Assembly: GCF_021462225.1 (NCBI RefSeq) | Contig: NC_061817.1 | Span: 4,375,327-4,439,326 of the forward strand | Direction: 5' to 3' | DNA from: Girardinichthys multiradiatus | Taxonomy: Eukaryota > Chordata > Actinopteri > Cyprinodontiformes > Goodeidae | DNA: 64,000 bases | In this document: piece after piece, positions 54,741-64,000 of the stretch | Numbering within the stretch: the first letter of the stretch is position 1 | Layout of the letters: each line of letters opens with the position of its first letter | Translations under genes and position numbers: made by a program | Notes under the pieces: generated by a model | Told to the model about the DNA's origin: nothing | Seen by the model: the letters and a program-made list of their open reading frames with translations, nothing else | Databases searched by the model: none

Positions 54741-56059
54741 AATGCCTCCCTTCACCACAGAGGACTTCGACAAACTTTTACAGAAATTGGCTGTTTTGGA
54801 GATGAAAATCCACAGACTAGAAGTGAATGTGGAGGTGAATATGGGGTACACCCATGATTCAACTCTGCCTGTGATCCCAAACAGTGACAGCCTGCTCAAC
54901 GACTAAGGCGGCAATCAGAACACTGAGAATAAACCTACCGGCAGACCCACCTGGGCTTATTTTAGGCGCATGCCCAAAAAATCAAGGTGGACGACTCACT
55001 GGAAGATCTCAGCAATTAAATAAATTAGAATGGCCAGTATTTCAGAGAAATGCCCCCGTTTCCCCTGGGAAAAGGAGACTTCGACAGCGAGCTGCTGTCA
55101 CAACAACTGATAGGAGTGAGACAGCTGGAAATAATGGAATTCCCCTCCAGAACAGATCTGCTCCACTACGGAATGAAAACCCGGAACATGATCCATCTTC
55201 TGAGAACAATAAAATGTTTGAGAACAACCTCCATTCTAAACAGTCTTCTCCTAAATTGCCAGAGAAAAAGCACCCCACCGGACCTAGAACCCTAATAGTG
55301 GGCAACCCAGCTGTGGAGGGGATTAAAAACTTCTGCAACAAGAAAAACACAGAAGTTCTGATTGGTACCAGTAACATGGTGTCCAATATCTCAGAGAATA
55401 TTCTTGCAATCACAGAAAAGCGCCCGTCTCTAGAAAACCTTATTATACACTGTGGAGCCATAGATGACGTGGCTAAGAAAAAATCAGAAAGACTGAAGGA
55501 GGATTTCACTTGTCTTCTGAATATTGTTGGAGGTCTCAATATCAAGGTGTTTCTCAGCGGACCCTTTGCACCGATTTTCTGTGGAGATGAGGTTTTTTCC
55601 AGACTTCTGATGATTAATAAGTGGCTGAAAAAAACATGTACTACCACACCTGTGAACTTCATCGACAACTTTAATATTGTTTGGGAAAAAAGACAACTCT
55701 TTAAGCAAGATGGTTTCTGTTTGAACGAGCCAGGAGCCAGACGTCTCACATATAATCTCTTCTATTCAGTAAATAATCCGCCAGCAGCTTCGACCTTCAG
55801 CAGAGAACATGGAGTATCCAACAGCCTCCAACAGCTCCAGCAGAAACAATCAGCCAGTTGGCTGAGAAAGAGAGGTCATCACAAAATGTCTCCCTGTCCA
55901 AATCCACAGGAGAAGCGGACCCCCCCATTATACCCCCATCCCACCCCCCCATTATACCCCCATCCCCCTAAACCCAGACCCAGACCGACACCCCCGGTAA
56001 ACCCCCTTTACCCTAGACCCCAACCCAGACCGCACAGAACTCTCCCATCTCCCCACTGA
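54741..56059 (+). pseudogene. L2-type LINE ORF1 with esterase-like (SGNH) domain, frameshifted
   Basis: A short frame (54718-54906) gives a coiled-coil-like start (FDKLLQKLAVLEMKIHRLEV). After a stop and frameshift, a 391-codon frame (54884-56059) carries an SGNH/GDSL-hydrolase-like region as found in ORF1 of fish L2 elements such as ZfL2-1. Block I is TLIVGNPAVEGI (about residues 136-147), where active members have GDS. Block III is HCGAIDDVAKKKSE (about 189), where they have GxND. Block V is DGFCLNEPGARRL (about 276), where they have DxxH. So nucleophile, Asn and His positions are all altered. The end is Pro-rich (TPPLYPHPTPP). A normal product would act in RNA-protein particles for retrotransposition. 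This one is probably inactive as an esterase. Confidence 0.75.
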
Positions 56060-56340
56060 GCCCGCTTTTTGCTTTACTGGATTCTGATAACATGAAAGGA
56101 GCTCTTAAAATCGGGACCCAAATGGCTCTGACATCTTCTCCATTCAACACCCCCCGTGGCCGAGGCCCTGCTACTGGACCAACATCTTCCAAATGCTGCA
56201 GACCTCCACCACCTCCTAATCTATCTCTTCCTAATCAGGACCTTCAAATCACTTCTCTGTGATACAGTCTGGGCCCCAGTGGTAACTCTATCAGAAATGA
56301 AAAACTTGGGCCCCTAATAGGAGATAGTTGTAAAATCTCT

Positions 56341-58164
56341 GTGCTTATACGTGACAGAAAGAACAAAGCCAAAAGGATAAGAGACAGCAATAAACAATCA
56401 ACAAAAGCCATAAACTGTCAGGTACAACGAGACACAGAGTTAATATCAACAACTAAGTCATATAAACTGGCTTTACTGAACATTAGATCTCTGTCAGGAA
56501 AATCATCTTTAATCAATGACTTCATTACTGACCACGATCTTGATGTTCTGTTTTTAACAGAAACATGGTGACATGAATTTAATGAAGCTCCCATTCTGAT
56601 AGAGGCGATGCCTCCGAACTACAATTTTCTTTGTGAGAGCAGACAGCAAAGAAAAGGTGGAGGGGTGGCCACTTTGTTTAAAGATTTATTAGAGTGTAAA
56701 AAAGTATTTCTGGGCAAATTTGACTCTTTTGAATATTTGGCTCTCCGGGTAAAGAGCCCGGTCCGAACCATGTTCTTGAATATTTACAGGCCTCCTAAGT
56801 CCAAAACAAACTTTATCAGTGATTTTAATGAGTTTTTATCTGTGATATGTATTGATTATGACTGTATAATTATTGTGGGAGACTTCAACATTCACATGGA
56901 CAATCCTGAAGACAGAAGTCCAATACATCTATGTGACACTCTTAGAAATGTTGGTTTGACTCAACATGTTAAACAGCAAACACACAAACAGGGACATATT
57001 TTGGACTTGATCTTCACTAAGGGTGTAAACATTTTCAAGGTGTCTGTAACTGATGTTGCTCTATCTGACCACTTTTCTGTTATTTTTAAAAGCATCATCT
57101 GCAATTACTCAGTTTGCCAAAGAGACATGATAAGAAAACGCATCTTTAAGGACGGTGCTGCTGAAACCTTTAACCAGATTTACTCTTCTACCTCCACTTT
57201 GCCCTGTAACACTGTAGATGAGCTGGTAGATAACATTCATTCTAAAATCTCGGACATCATTGATTCAATTGCTCCAATTAAAGTGAAAGTTGTTTCTGGG
57301 AAGAAAATGTCTCCATGGAGAACTGCTCCACCAGTCAGAAGAGAAAGAAAGGATTGTCGAAAAGCTGAACGCAGGTGGAGAAAGACTGGACTCCAGGTTC
57401 ACTATATTATCTATAAAGAGAGACTATACAGATATAACCTACAACTGAAAAATGCAAGGGAATCTTTCTTTTCTGAGATTATCAGCAAAAACATTAATAA
57501 TGCTCGTGCATTATTTGCCACGGTCGACAGGTTAACAAACCCTCCTGTAACTGTAGCATCTGAACTCCACTCTACCAGGGCTTGCAATGAATTTGCTAAA
57601 GTCTTTACTGAAAAATCCCAAAAGATCAGAGGGGCAGTCAGCACATCCACATCAACTCCAGTACCAATGTTGTCTCCAACTAGAACTGATTTTGACTAAA
57701 TTGCCCAATTTCACCAAATAAACTGCAAAAACCTAGAGGAAATCGTACACCAACTAAGCTCTTCTTCCTGCTGTCTCGATCTTTTACCCACAGCTTTCCT
57801 TAAGAAAGCTTTGCCTGTAATGACATCTGATTTAACACAAATAATAAACACGTCCCTTTTGTCAGGTGTTTTCCCCCAGGCCCTAAAAACAGCAATTATC
57901 AAACCTCTATTGAAAAAGAGCAGCTTGGACAAGCTGCTACTACAGAACTACAGGCCTACATCAAACCTCCCCTTCATCAGTAAGATAATTGAAAAAGCTT
58001 TGTTTCAGCAGTTAAACAACTTCCTAACAACGACCAACCGCTTCGATGTCTTCTAGTCAGGCTTCCTGCTCACCACAGCACAGAGACTGCTCTTGTCAAG
58101 GTGTTCAATGACATCCGAATAAATGCAGACTGTGGAAGAACCACAGTGCTGGTATTATTGGACC
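56341..58164 (+). pseudogene. L2-type LINE ORF2, endonuclease and first part of reverse transcriptase
   Basis: Frame 56341-56571 reads LALLNIRSLSGKSSLINDFI, then LDVLFLTETW, then one stop. Frame 56608-57699 (363 codons) continues the endonuclease: GGGVATLFKDL, LNIYRPPKSK, VGDFNIHMDN (metal site), GHILDLIFTKG, and DVALSDHFSVIF, which contains the catalytic SDH. After a stop, 57811-58056 gives SGVFPQALKTAIIKPLLKKS and NYRPTSNLPFISKIIEKALF, and then in shifted frame TTVLVLLDL. It is broken only by a handful of stops and frameshifts, so it is moderately young. An insert follows at about 58165. Confidence 0.85.
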
Positions 58165-59440
58165 TGTTGGGTTTATGATTATTGATTGAATAATCTTGAT
58201 CAATAATTATAATTACAAATCATAATCTGACAAAATCAATTTCTTAACCATAAATCCTCATTTACGAATCGAGACCAGAGATGTTTCTGGTGTTGTAATT
58301 GTGGCTCAACGCCTCTGACAATTACAACCGTTAAATACTCCGTAATAATTAATAACTATTGCCGGAGATGTCACTGTTTAATCGACCGTTTCTGCCGAAA
58401 CGTGTGGAACTTGAACCTTATTTTGACTGACACATCACTTTTTGCACACAATGAAACACCAAACGCTCTCTCTTTATCTATGTGAATATTTATTAATTTT
58501 CACCTACTCAACATGCAAAATTCTACAAACACAGGGGTAACACATCTAAATAAGCAAAATCAACAAACGGTAGTGGGTATGTATTGAGTCAACCAGCAGT
58601 TTATGGCACTACAGACGAAGGGAGAGGGGGATATGAGTGGTGGCGAGTGGTGGGGGTTGGAGCGCAGCTCCGACTGTCCTTATGGTCTTCTGATCATAAA
58701 ACTTCCCCCTAACTCCTGACCACAAAGGATTGATAACTTTTGGCGGCAAGCTAGCACAGTGAGATTGAAGACAAAGGTAAAATGGAGAATTTTAACATGA
58801 GGTCGTTTTAACAGTCCAGTCTTGCAACGCACCCGCGTTCAGATAGTAAACACAAACAGCTCTGGGGGACACGGCGGATCCCGATATTACATAACACATC
58901 AAAGTTTCAACAAGCAAGGTTACATGCACATATTATTCAGAACACATGAGATCCTAACCAGCGATTCTGATCGCTTCTACAACCTCTGACCCTGCCCAGG
59001 CCTTCTAATAAAGAAATAAAAGATGGGTTTTACTTGTGTCGTCTTCTTCCAAGTGAGGGAATTCGAGCGAGGAAAAGTGGGGTTAAGTTAATGTACGTCC
59101 ACAATTAACTTCAGGGGAACGGTCAGTCTTTGTCCTTTGGTCTTCTTGACAAAAAGGAAAAATATGATCTGACCATCAAAGTCGACTTGAAAATGAAACA
59201 CGGTAGCGGTTCGTCTCTCCGAAACTCCGTGTCTCCAGTTACGTGTTAACTCACGTCTTCGATCGGCAAAGTGAAATCTCTGGCCTTCTTAGTCCAAAAC
59301 CTTCAATTATGAATGGTTCGTTGTCCAACGAGAGAGAATGAATGAAACTCTGCACAGAGCTCTTCTCTTAAAGTGACGCGCTTCAATCGCCAGACCGGTT
59401 TCTAGCAGAAGGCAAGTTTTCAAACATGAGCGCCTCCTAT
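58165..59440. mobile_element. Unidentified 1.3-kb insert in the L2 reverse transcriptase
   Basis: LINE sequence stops at LVLLDL and resumes at NWFKSYLKDR (about 59459), with about 40 codons missing. The piece starts TGTTGGGTTTATG and ends CACCCAACC, so the ends are short inverted copies, as in an LTR. TATATAG lies near the right end and AATAAAGAAATAAA near 59010. No frame, second LTR or target duplication was found. A solo LTR of a retroviral element is my best guess. Confidence 0.4.
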
Positions 59441-59811
59441 ATAGCACCCAACCCAACTGGTTTAAATCCTACTTGAAGGACAGGGACTTTTTTGTGTCTG
59501 TAGGTAACTTTACATCAGAGACCATAAAAATCACATGTGGCGTTCCCCAAGGGTCCATGTTAGGGCCCCTCCTATTCAATATCTACATGCTTCCCCTAAC
59601 TCAGATTTTAATGAACAACATCGTAAGTTATCATAACTATGCAGACGACACACAGCTATACGCTGCTGCCCGCATCCTCACTAGAACTAAGAAAGTGGAG
59701 CACATCACCCCAAGTCCCTACACTGGCTCCCTATAGCTCAGAGAATAGAGTTTAAAATACTTCTGTTAGTCTATAAATCACTGAATGGCTTAGCACCAAA
59801 ATACATTACAG
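59441..59811 (+). pseudogene. L2-type LINE ORF2, catalytic part of reverse transcriptase
   Basis: Reads NWFKSYLKDRDFFVSVGNFT, then CGVPQGSMLGPLLFNIYMLP, then HNYADDTQLYAAA with the YADD catalytic box at about 59637-59648. A jump then leads to the carboxy part: HPKSLHWLPIAQRIEFKILL in shifted frame, then YKSLNGLAPKYI. The piece between the catalytic box and the carboxy part is deleted. It is cut by the insertion at 59812. Confidence 0.8.
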
Positions 59812-60619
59812 AATCAGAATCAGCTTTATTGCCAAGTTCGTACATACAAACAAGGAATTTGCCTCCGGTACACTTTGCTCTTTTGTTCTGTTTTTGCATT
59901 ACAGAATATACAAATTTACAATTTACAATGTACAATATACAATGTACAATGCAATATTCTGCATTACATAATATACAAATTTACAATTTACAATGTACAA
60001 TATACACATATCTAATAAAAAAGGTGCATTTGCAACATCTGTATGCTGTTGTTCTGTACTCTATTGAATGTTCATCAGAGAAACAGCCTGGGGGAAGAAA
60101 CTGTCTCTGTGGCGGCTGGTTTTGGTAAACAGTGCTCTGTAGCGGCGGCCTGAAGGTAAAACTCTAAACAGTTTATGTGCAGGGTGTGTGGGGTCGGCAG
60201 AGATTTTGGCAGCTCTTTTCTTGACCCTAGACCTGTATAAGTCCTTGATGGAGGGAAGGTCATCTCTGATTATTCTCTCTGCAGTCCTGATTGTTCGTTG
60301 CAGTCTGGACCTGTCCTGTTTTGTGGATGAGCCAAACCACACTGAGATGGATAAAGACAGGACAGACTGAATGATGGCAGTGTAGAAGAAGACCAACAGC
60401 TCCTGTGGAAGGTTGAACTTATTGAGTTGCCTCAGGAAGTACAGTCTCTGCTGGGCCTTCTTTCTAACAGTGTCTATGTGTGAAGACCATCTCAGGTCCT
60501 CAGAGATGGTGGTTCCTAAGAACCTGAAGTGGTCCACGGCCGATACAGTGTTGTTGAGGATGGTGAGGGGGGTGTATGGGGGTGGTGTTCTCCGAAGGTC
60601 CACCACCATTTCCACAGTC
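59812..60619 (-). pseudogene. 5'-truncated LINE inserted in the L2 element
   Basis: Flanked by TTACAG on both sides (59806-59811 and 60620-60625). Removing it restores the host LINE reading KYITDLLSVY. On the - strand a 184-codon frame (60615-60061) holds the last part of the reverse transcriptase protein: MEMVVDLRRTPPPYTPLTIL, then FRFLGTTISEDLRWSSHIDT, then QQRLYFLRQLNKFNLPQELL, ending HRDSFFPQAVSLMNIQ. The 3' UTR ends in AATCAGAATCAG at its left border. Same general family as 42314-43864 but clearly a different subfamily. Confidence 0.9.
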
Positions 60620-60625
60620 TTACAG

Positions 60626-61102
60626 ACTTGTTGTCAGTGTATCAACCAGCCAGACCTCTCAGGTCATCTCGCTCAAATCTACTCTGCATACCCAAAACCA
60701 GAACCAAACATGGAGAAGCAGCTTTTAGTTCTTATGCTCCATTAATCTGGAATAAACTTCCAGAAAACTGTAAAAGCGCTGAAACCCTAAGTTGCTTTAA
60801 GTCAAGATTAAAAACTAATTTGTTTAGAGTGGCCTTTGACTGTGCCATCTAGGCATGATTAGTTGCGTTTTCAGTCCAATTTTCCTTCATTTTCTTGTCC
60901 ATCATTCTATTCTCTTTATTTTATTTTACTTTTTTAAATGACCTCTGTTGTTTGATTTTATCATTTGATTTGTTTTTCTGTGTCTGTATCTGTGTTTATT
61001 TGCTTTGTGATTGTATTGTAATTGTATGTACAGCGCTTTGAGTGTCTTGTTGCTGAAAAGCGCTATATAAATGAACTTACCTTACCTTACCTTACCTTAC
61101 CT
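60626..61102 (+). pseudogene. L2-type LINE, ORF2 end and 3' UTR
   Basis: Reads TDLLSVYQPARPLRSSRSNL, then FSSYAPLIWNKLPENCKSAE, then LSCFKSRLKTNLFRVAF and a stop at about 60850, the normal end of L2-type ORF2. The 3' UTR ends with GCGCTTTGAGTGTC…GCTATATAAATGAA and a run of CTTAC repeats to about 61102, the usual tail. Confidence 0.85.
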
Positions 61103-61126
61103 AACAGTTTAGCTGTCTAGATAAGC

Positions 61127-61600
61127 TTAAGTGTCAACAAACATGTGACTATTATAGTGCAGGAAAGTCAAAATATCTACATGCTCATAACCTAGATTTG
61201 CCCTATGGTTTGGAACTATGTTCCCATCTGCTGAAAACAGTTGTTCTGATGGATTTGAGGTGGCTGGAATACACAGAAAAGAGTTTACCAGTTTGGAAAG
61301 AGTTGTATAGCGTCCTTCATTTGTTTTCATCCAAATGAGTGGAATCTGTTTTTTGAAAGAGGAGGCTCTCCAAAGTACATTAATACTTTACAGTAATACT
61401 GTCTGTAACATCTGATTAACCTGCTGCTCTGGATCCTCATCATCACTTGCACTAAAGTTAGAGGATGATACCTGTACCTTGTCCGGCAATGTTGTTTCCT
61501 TCTTGTCTGCTTGTACAGTGGATTCTGGATCACTACTTGTTTGCATTGATTTCTTCACAAAAGTAAGTGTTAATGGATGTAGCTCCTTTAGTGGTTTCAT
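61127..61600 (-). pseudogene. hAT transposase carboxy-terminal remnant
   Basis: On the - strand, 61330-61127 reads YTTLSKLVNSFLCIPATSNP, then SEQLFSADGNIVPNHRANLG and VDILTFLHYN. This is the dimerisation region of hAT-type (ZBED-like) transposases. Upstream frames (61600-61388) give an acidic linker (ASDDEDPEQQ) with frame changes. The catalytic RNase H-like core and the zinc finger are absent, so this is a broken end piece. Confidence 0.85.
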
Positions 61601-61739
61601 CTAGGAAGAAAAAACAGATAAACTCTGAGCCAGTTTTCAAGTTTAGAGTATGAAAGAGAGCACAGCAATTCCACAGTGATAAGAAAACTATAGGGGGTCC
61701 TGATAGTTTATTTTTGCTTACTTAGGTGGGTCAATATGA

Positions 61740-62560
61740 GTCTCTCTTCATGATGTGGGATGTCAGGACAACAGGTCAGTAGTCATTGAGGACTGATGGA
61801 TGAGTTGTCTTTGATACCAGAACAAGACAGGAGGTCTTCCACAACACTGGAACCTTCTTCTGGTCCAGGCTAAGGTTAAGGAGAGGCTGCAGAATCCCAC
61901 AGGCCTTCAGGACTTTAGGAATGACACGATCTGGACCTGCAGCCTTATTCCGGCTCAGTCTCTCCAGTTGCCTTTTCACCTGTCTTCTTGAGACACACAT
62001 GTGGAAGGGGGCCAAAGAGAGAAACAGCATCTTCTGATTTGGTTGAAGACAAACATGTAGAAGCAAAAGGGTCCATGGCTGAGGTGGAAGATAAAACATT
62101 TGATGTGTGACAGGAAAGCTGTGGCTCAAAGGAGGGTGGGATGTCTGTCTGCCTGTGGGCAAGAGAGAAGGATGCTGAGCTTGTTTCGGAAGTGAACCTG
62201 TTGAAGTTTAGTTCATTGGCTCTGTCCAGCCATCTATTGGTCCAATCGTCCTTCTGCTTGAAGCATTTAATCTTCTTCCATCCCTGACCACACATCTCTG
62301 ATATTGTACAGCTTCTTCCTGTACACCTCCTTGCTGTCTCTTATCTTTACTCTAAGTTGCTTCTGTATACTCCTCAATAATGCCCCGTCTCCCGCTGTAA
62401 AGCTCTTTTTTCTTGTGAAGCAGGTCCTTCAGGTCACTGGTGATCCAGGGTTTGTCATTGGGGAAGCATCTCAGTTTTCTGTTGGGGATGGTGTTATCCA
62501 CACAGAAGTTTATATTCAGTTACACACTCAGTCATAGCATTGATGTCCTCTCCATGTGGC
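61740..62560 (-). pseudogene. LINE fragment, linker and start of reverse transcriptase
   Basis: On the - strand, 62162-61776 reads VSRRQVKRQLERLSRNKAAG, then PDRVIPKVLKACG, then SLDQKKVPVLWKTSCLVLVS. Further upstream is a Ser/Trp-rich region (62295-61945) with FNRFTSETSSASFSL. The family is the same as 22301-23430. It is decayed and lacks the catalytic box. Confidence 0.75.
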
Positions 62561-63235
62561 TGGCACAGTGTGTCCCAGTCTTTAGTCATAAAATAAAAAA
62601 TAAACAACAAATAGAAACAATGTAAAATAAATAACGAATATAAGCCAAAGTAAATTGTATTGCTTTTATTTACCGTCTTATTAAGTTTTATGTCACAAAA
62701 CAAGCACTCCAATTTTGACATTTTATTTGCAAAAATATCACTTTAAACATTTTCACTTCTAAATATTCAGATTCATAATTCAAATCACATTCTCTCCTGG
62801 TAGTTTCTCTTGCCATGAAACTGAATCCATCGAGCTAAATTGGGGCCATAAAGTTTGTTCAACCAAAAACAATTTGAACCTGAAAAATAAAAGTTTGTTC
62901 AAAAGGCAAAAATTTGAACCTAAAAAATAAAAGTTTGTTCAAAAGAAAAACATTTGAACCTGAAAAATTATTTTAAACCTCCCCCAAAAAAATTTTAAAA
63001 CAGGAAAAAAACAGATGTGAAACTGGAAAAAAACAAGTTCAAAACTACTTTTCAGATTCAAGTTTTTTTTCTTCGAACTTGCAGATTTTTTTTTCGGCTT
63101 CAAACTTTTTGCCCTGTTTTGGCGTGGGGGGCGGGGCCTCAGATCACGGTGGTGCGGAATCATGACTGACAGCTCAACACAGCGGCTGAACAGCTGTTGC
63201 ATTCTGGGACTGTGGGAACTGGAATTATCTGTAAT
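62561..63235. other. No gene; short minisatellite and A/T runs
   Basis: No coding region. It contains the 40-bp array at 62851-62968. Further on are A-rich and T-rich runs (about 62985-63085) that are partly complementary and lead into a G-rich word GGCGTGGGGGGCGGGGCC near 63121. Confidence 0.5.
62851..62968. repeat. 40-bp minisatellite, three units
   Basis: AAGTTTGTTCAA starts at 62851, 62891 and 62931, each followed by ATTTGAACCTGAAAAAT or a close variant. Each unit also contains the inverted pair GTTCAA and TTGAAC. Confidence 0.85.
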
Positions 63236-63724
63236 TGTTAGGACTTGCGAGATAGAGGACCCCAGAATGCAGACTAGAAGGCAGCATGTCGGTAAGTGCA
63301 AAAAAGATTTTATTAACAAAAATTCACTCTCAGTAAGAGGCAGGAACAAAATAACAAACGGGCAGGCAAGATAGGCAAGGCATGATCTGAACAAACAAGG
63401 CGTGATTAAGAAATGACTCCGTGATGACTAACTGAACAGGTATGGAGAGAAAACCAGGTGGAGCAGGGAGACAGATTAGCTTAGAGCAGGTGAACCGAAT
63501 AACGATAATTGACAGACAGAACAGAACGTGGCTGGAGCAAGAACAGAGACTCATGAATACAAACAAAAACTAAAGCATGACCAGAACCAAAAACCAAACT
63601 TGACAAAACATGAACAAGACTAAAACATGACCAGAAAAATAATAAACAGAAGCATGATTCAAAAACTGAGAGAAATACAAGAAAACCCCAGAAACCAAAA
63701 ACCAAACAACCCCAAATCATAACA
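63236..63724 (-). mobile_element. Solo LTR related to the 43.9-49.2 kb element
   Basis: TGTTAGGACTT to AATCATAACA, 489 bases, flanked by a perfect GTAAT duplication (63231-63235 and 63725-63729). It shares the block order of the other LTRs (AGAGGCAGGAACAAAATAAC, GGTGGAGCAGGGAGACAGAT, AAGCATGATTCAAAAACTGA). No internal sequence remains. Confidence 0.9.
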
Positions 63725-63729
63725 GTAAT

Positions 63730-64000
63730 ACATCATCAATATTCTATATATATGTGATTGGTTTTGAAAGATAACATGCTTCACCGATAGAAGCAGCTTA
63801 CGTGAATACACGACGCGCATCTCAGAAAAGAAAATATGATCTTGACAGATTTGTACAGCATTTTAAGTCCGTGTTGGAGATTTCCCATGCTCTCAACATA
63901 AAGCAAAAGAACCGCCAGACTAAGCGGCGGTGTGAAAACAATTGCAAAACGAGCCGGTATTTTCCGAATATCCTTGCATAATTAAGCCTGGACTTGTTTT
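63730..64000. other. Window end, nothing recognised
   Basis: No exon of aoc2 and no repeat family could be identified in the last 270 bases. Confidence 0.5.

Overview
The window looks like a repeat-dense stretch of a teleost fish chromosome. The evidence is Tc1-like transposons with about 200-bp terminal inverted repeats, L2/CR1-type and L1-type LINEs, PIF/Harbinger and hAT remnants, a tRNA-headed SINE, endogenous retrovirus pieces, and one vertebrate gene with GT-AG introns. The mix would suit a percomorph or cyprinodontiform fish, but species cannot be fixed from sequence alone. Two 100-base N runs (6185-6284 and 30758-30857) are assembly gaps, and both fall inside repeats.

The only clear host gene is a membrane copper amine oxidase, best called aoc2, on the + strand. 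Exon 1 is 37528-39100, exon 2 is 52246-52364 and exon 3 is 54203-54369. The three exons join in phase. They carry the topaquinone tyrosine, the catalytic aspartate and two of three copper histidines. The last coding exon is not in the window.

The 13-kb intron 1 is mostly one L1-type LINE (about 40334-51790) into which two younger elements have jumped: a 5'-truncated LINE (42314-43864, target duplication GATTA) and a 5.2-kb LTR element (43946-49189, target duplication AAACA). The LTR element itself carries another LTR-like insert. Intron 3 holds an L2-type LINE (about 54500-61100), which itself contains a further 5'-truncated LINE (59812-60619) and an unidentified 1.3-kb insert, followed by a hAT remnant, another LINE fragment and a solo LTR.

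Upstream of aoc2, the left 37 kb is a patchwork. It holds a hairpin-rich TIR element (811-1402), a broken LINE with a Harbinger MITE inside (3140-6184), a solo LTR with a Tc1 transposon inside (8290-10458), a second broken LINE (12493-14935) and a C-rich L1-tail block (16030-18065). It continues with LINE pieces, two tandem copies of a 1.6-kb repeat (23535-26480) and a SINE with a 15-bp target duplication (27551-27908). It ends with a retroviral env-like reading frame overlapped by an unrecognised one (28952-30757, - strand), an L2-type LINE (30858-33450, - strand), a Harbinger transposase remnant, a second SINE, and a retroviral LTR, leader and internally deleted gag-pol remnant ending about 950 bases before the aoc2 start.

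No CRISPR array, tRNA gene, rRNA gene or bacterial-type operon was seen. The most unusual items are the LTR element at 43946-49189, whose interior is a protein frame built from in-frame minisatellites with no recognisable gag or pol, and the overlapping env-like and unknown frames at 28952-30757.
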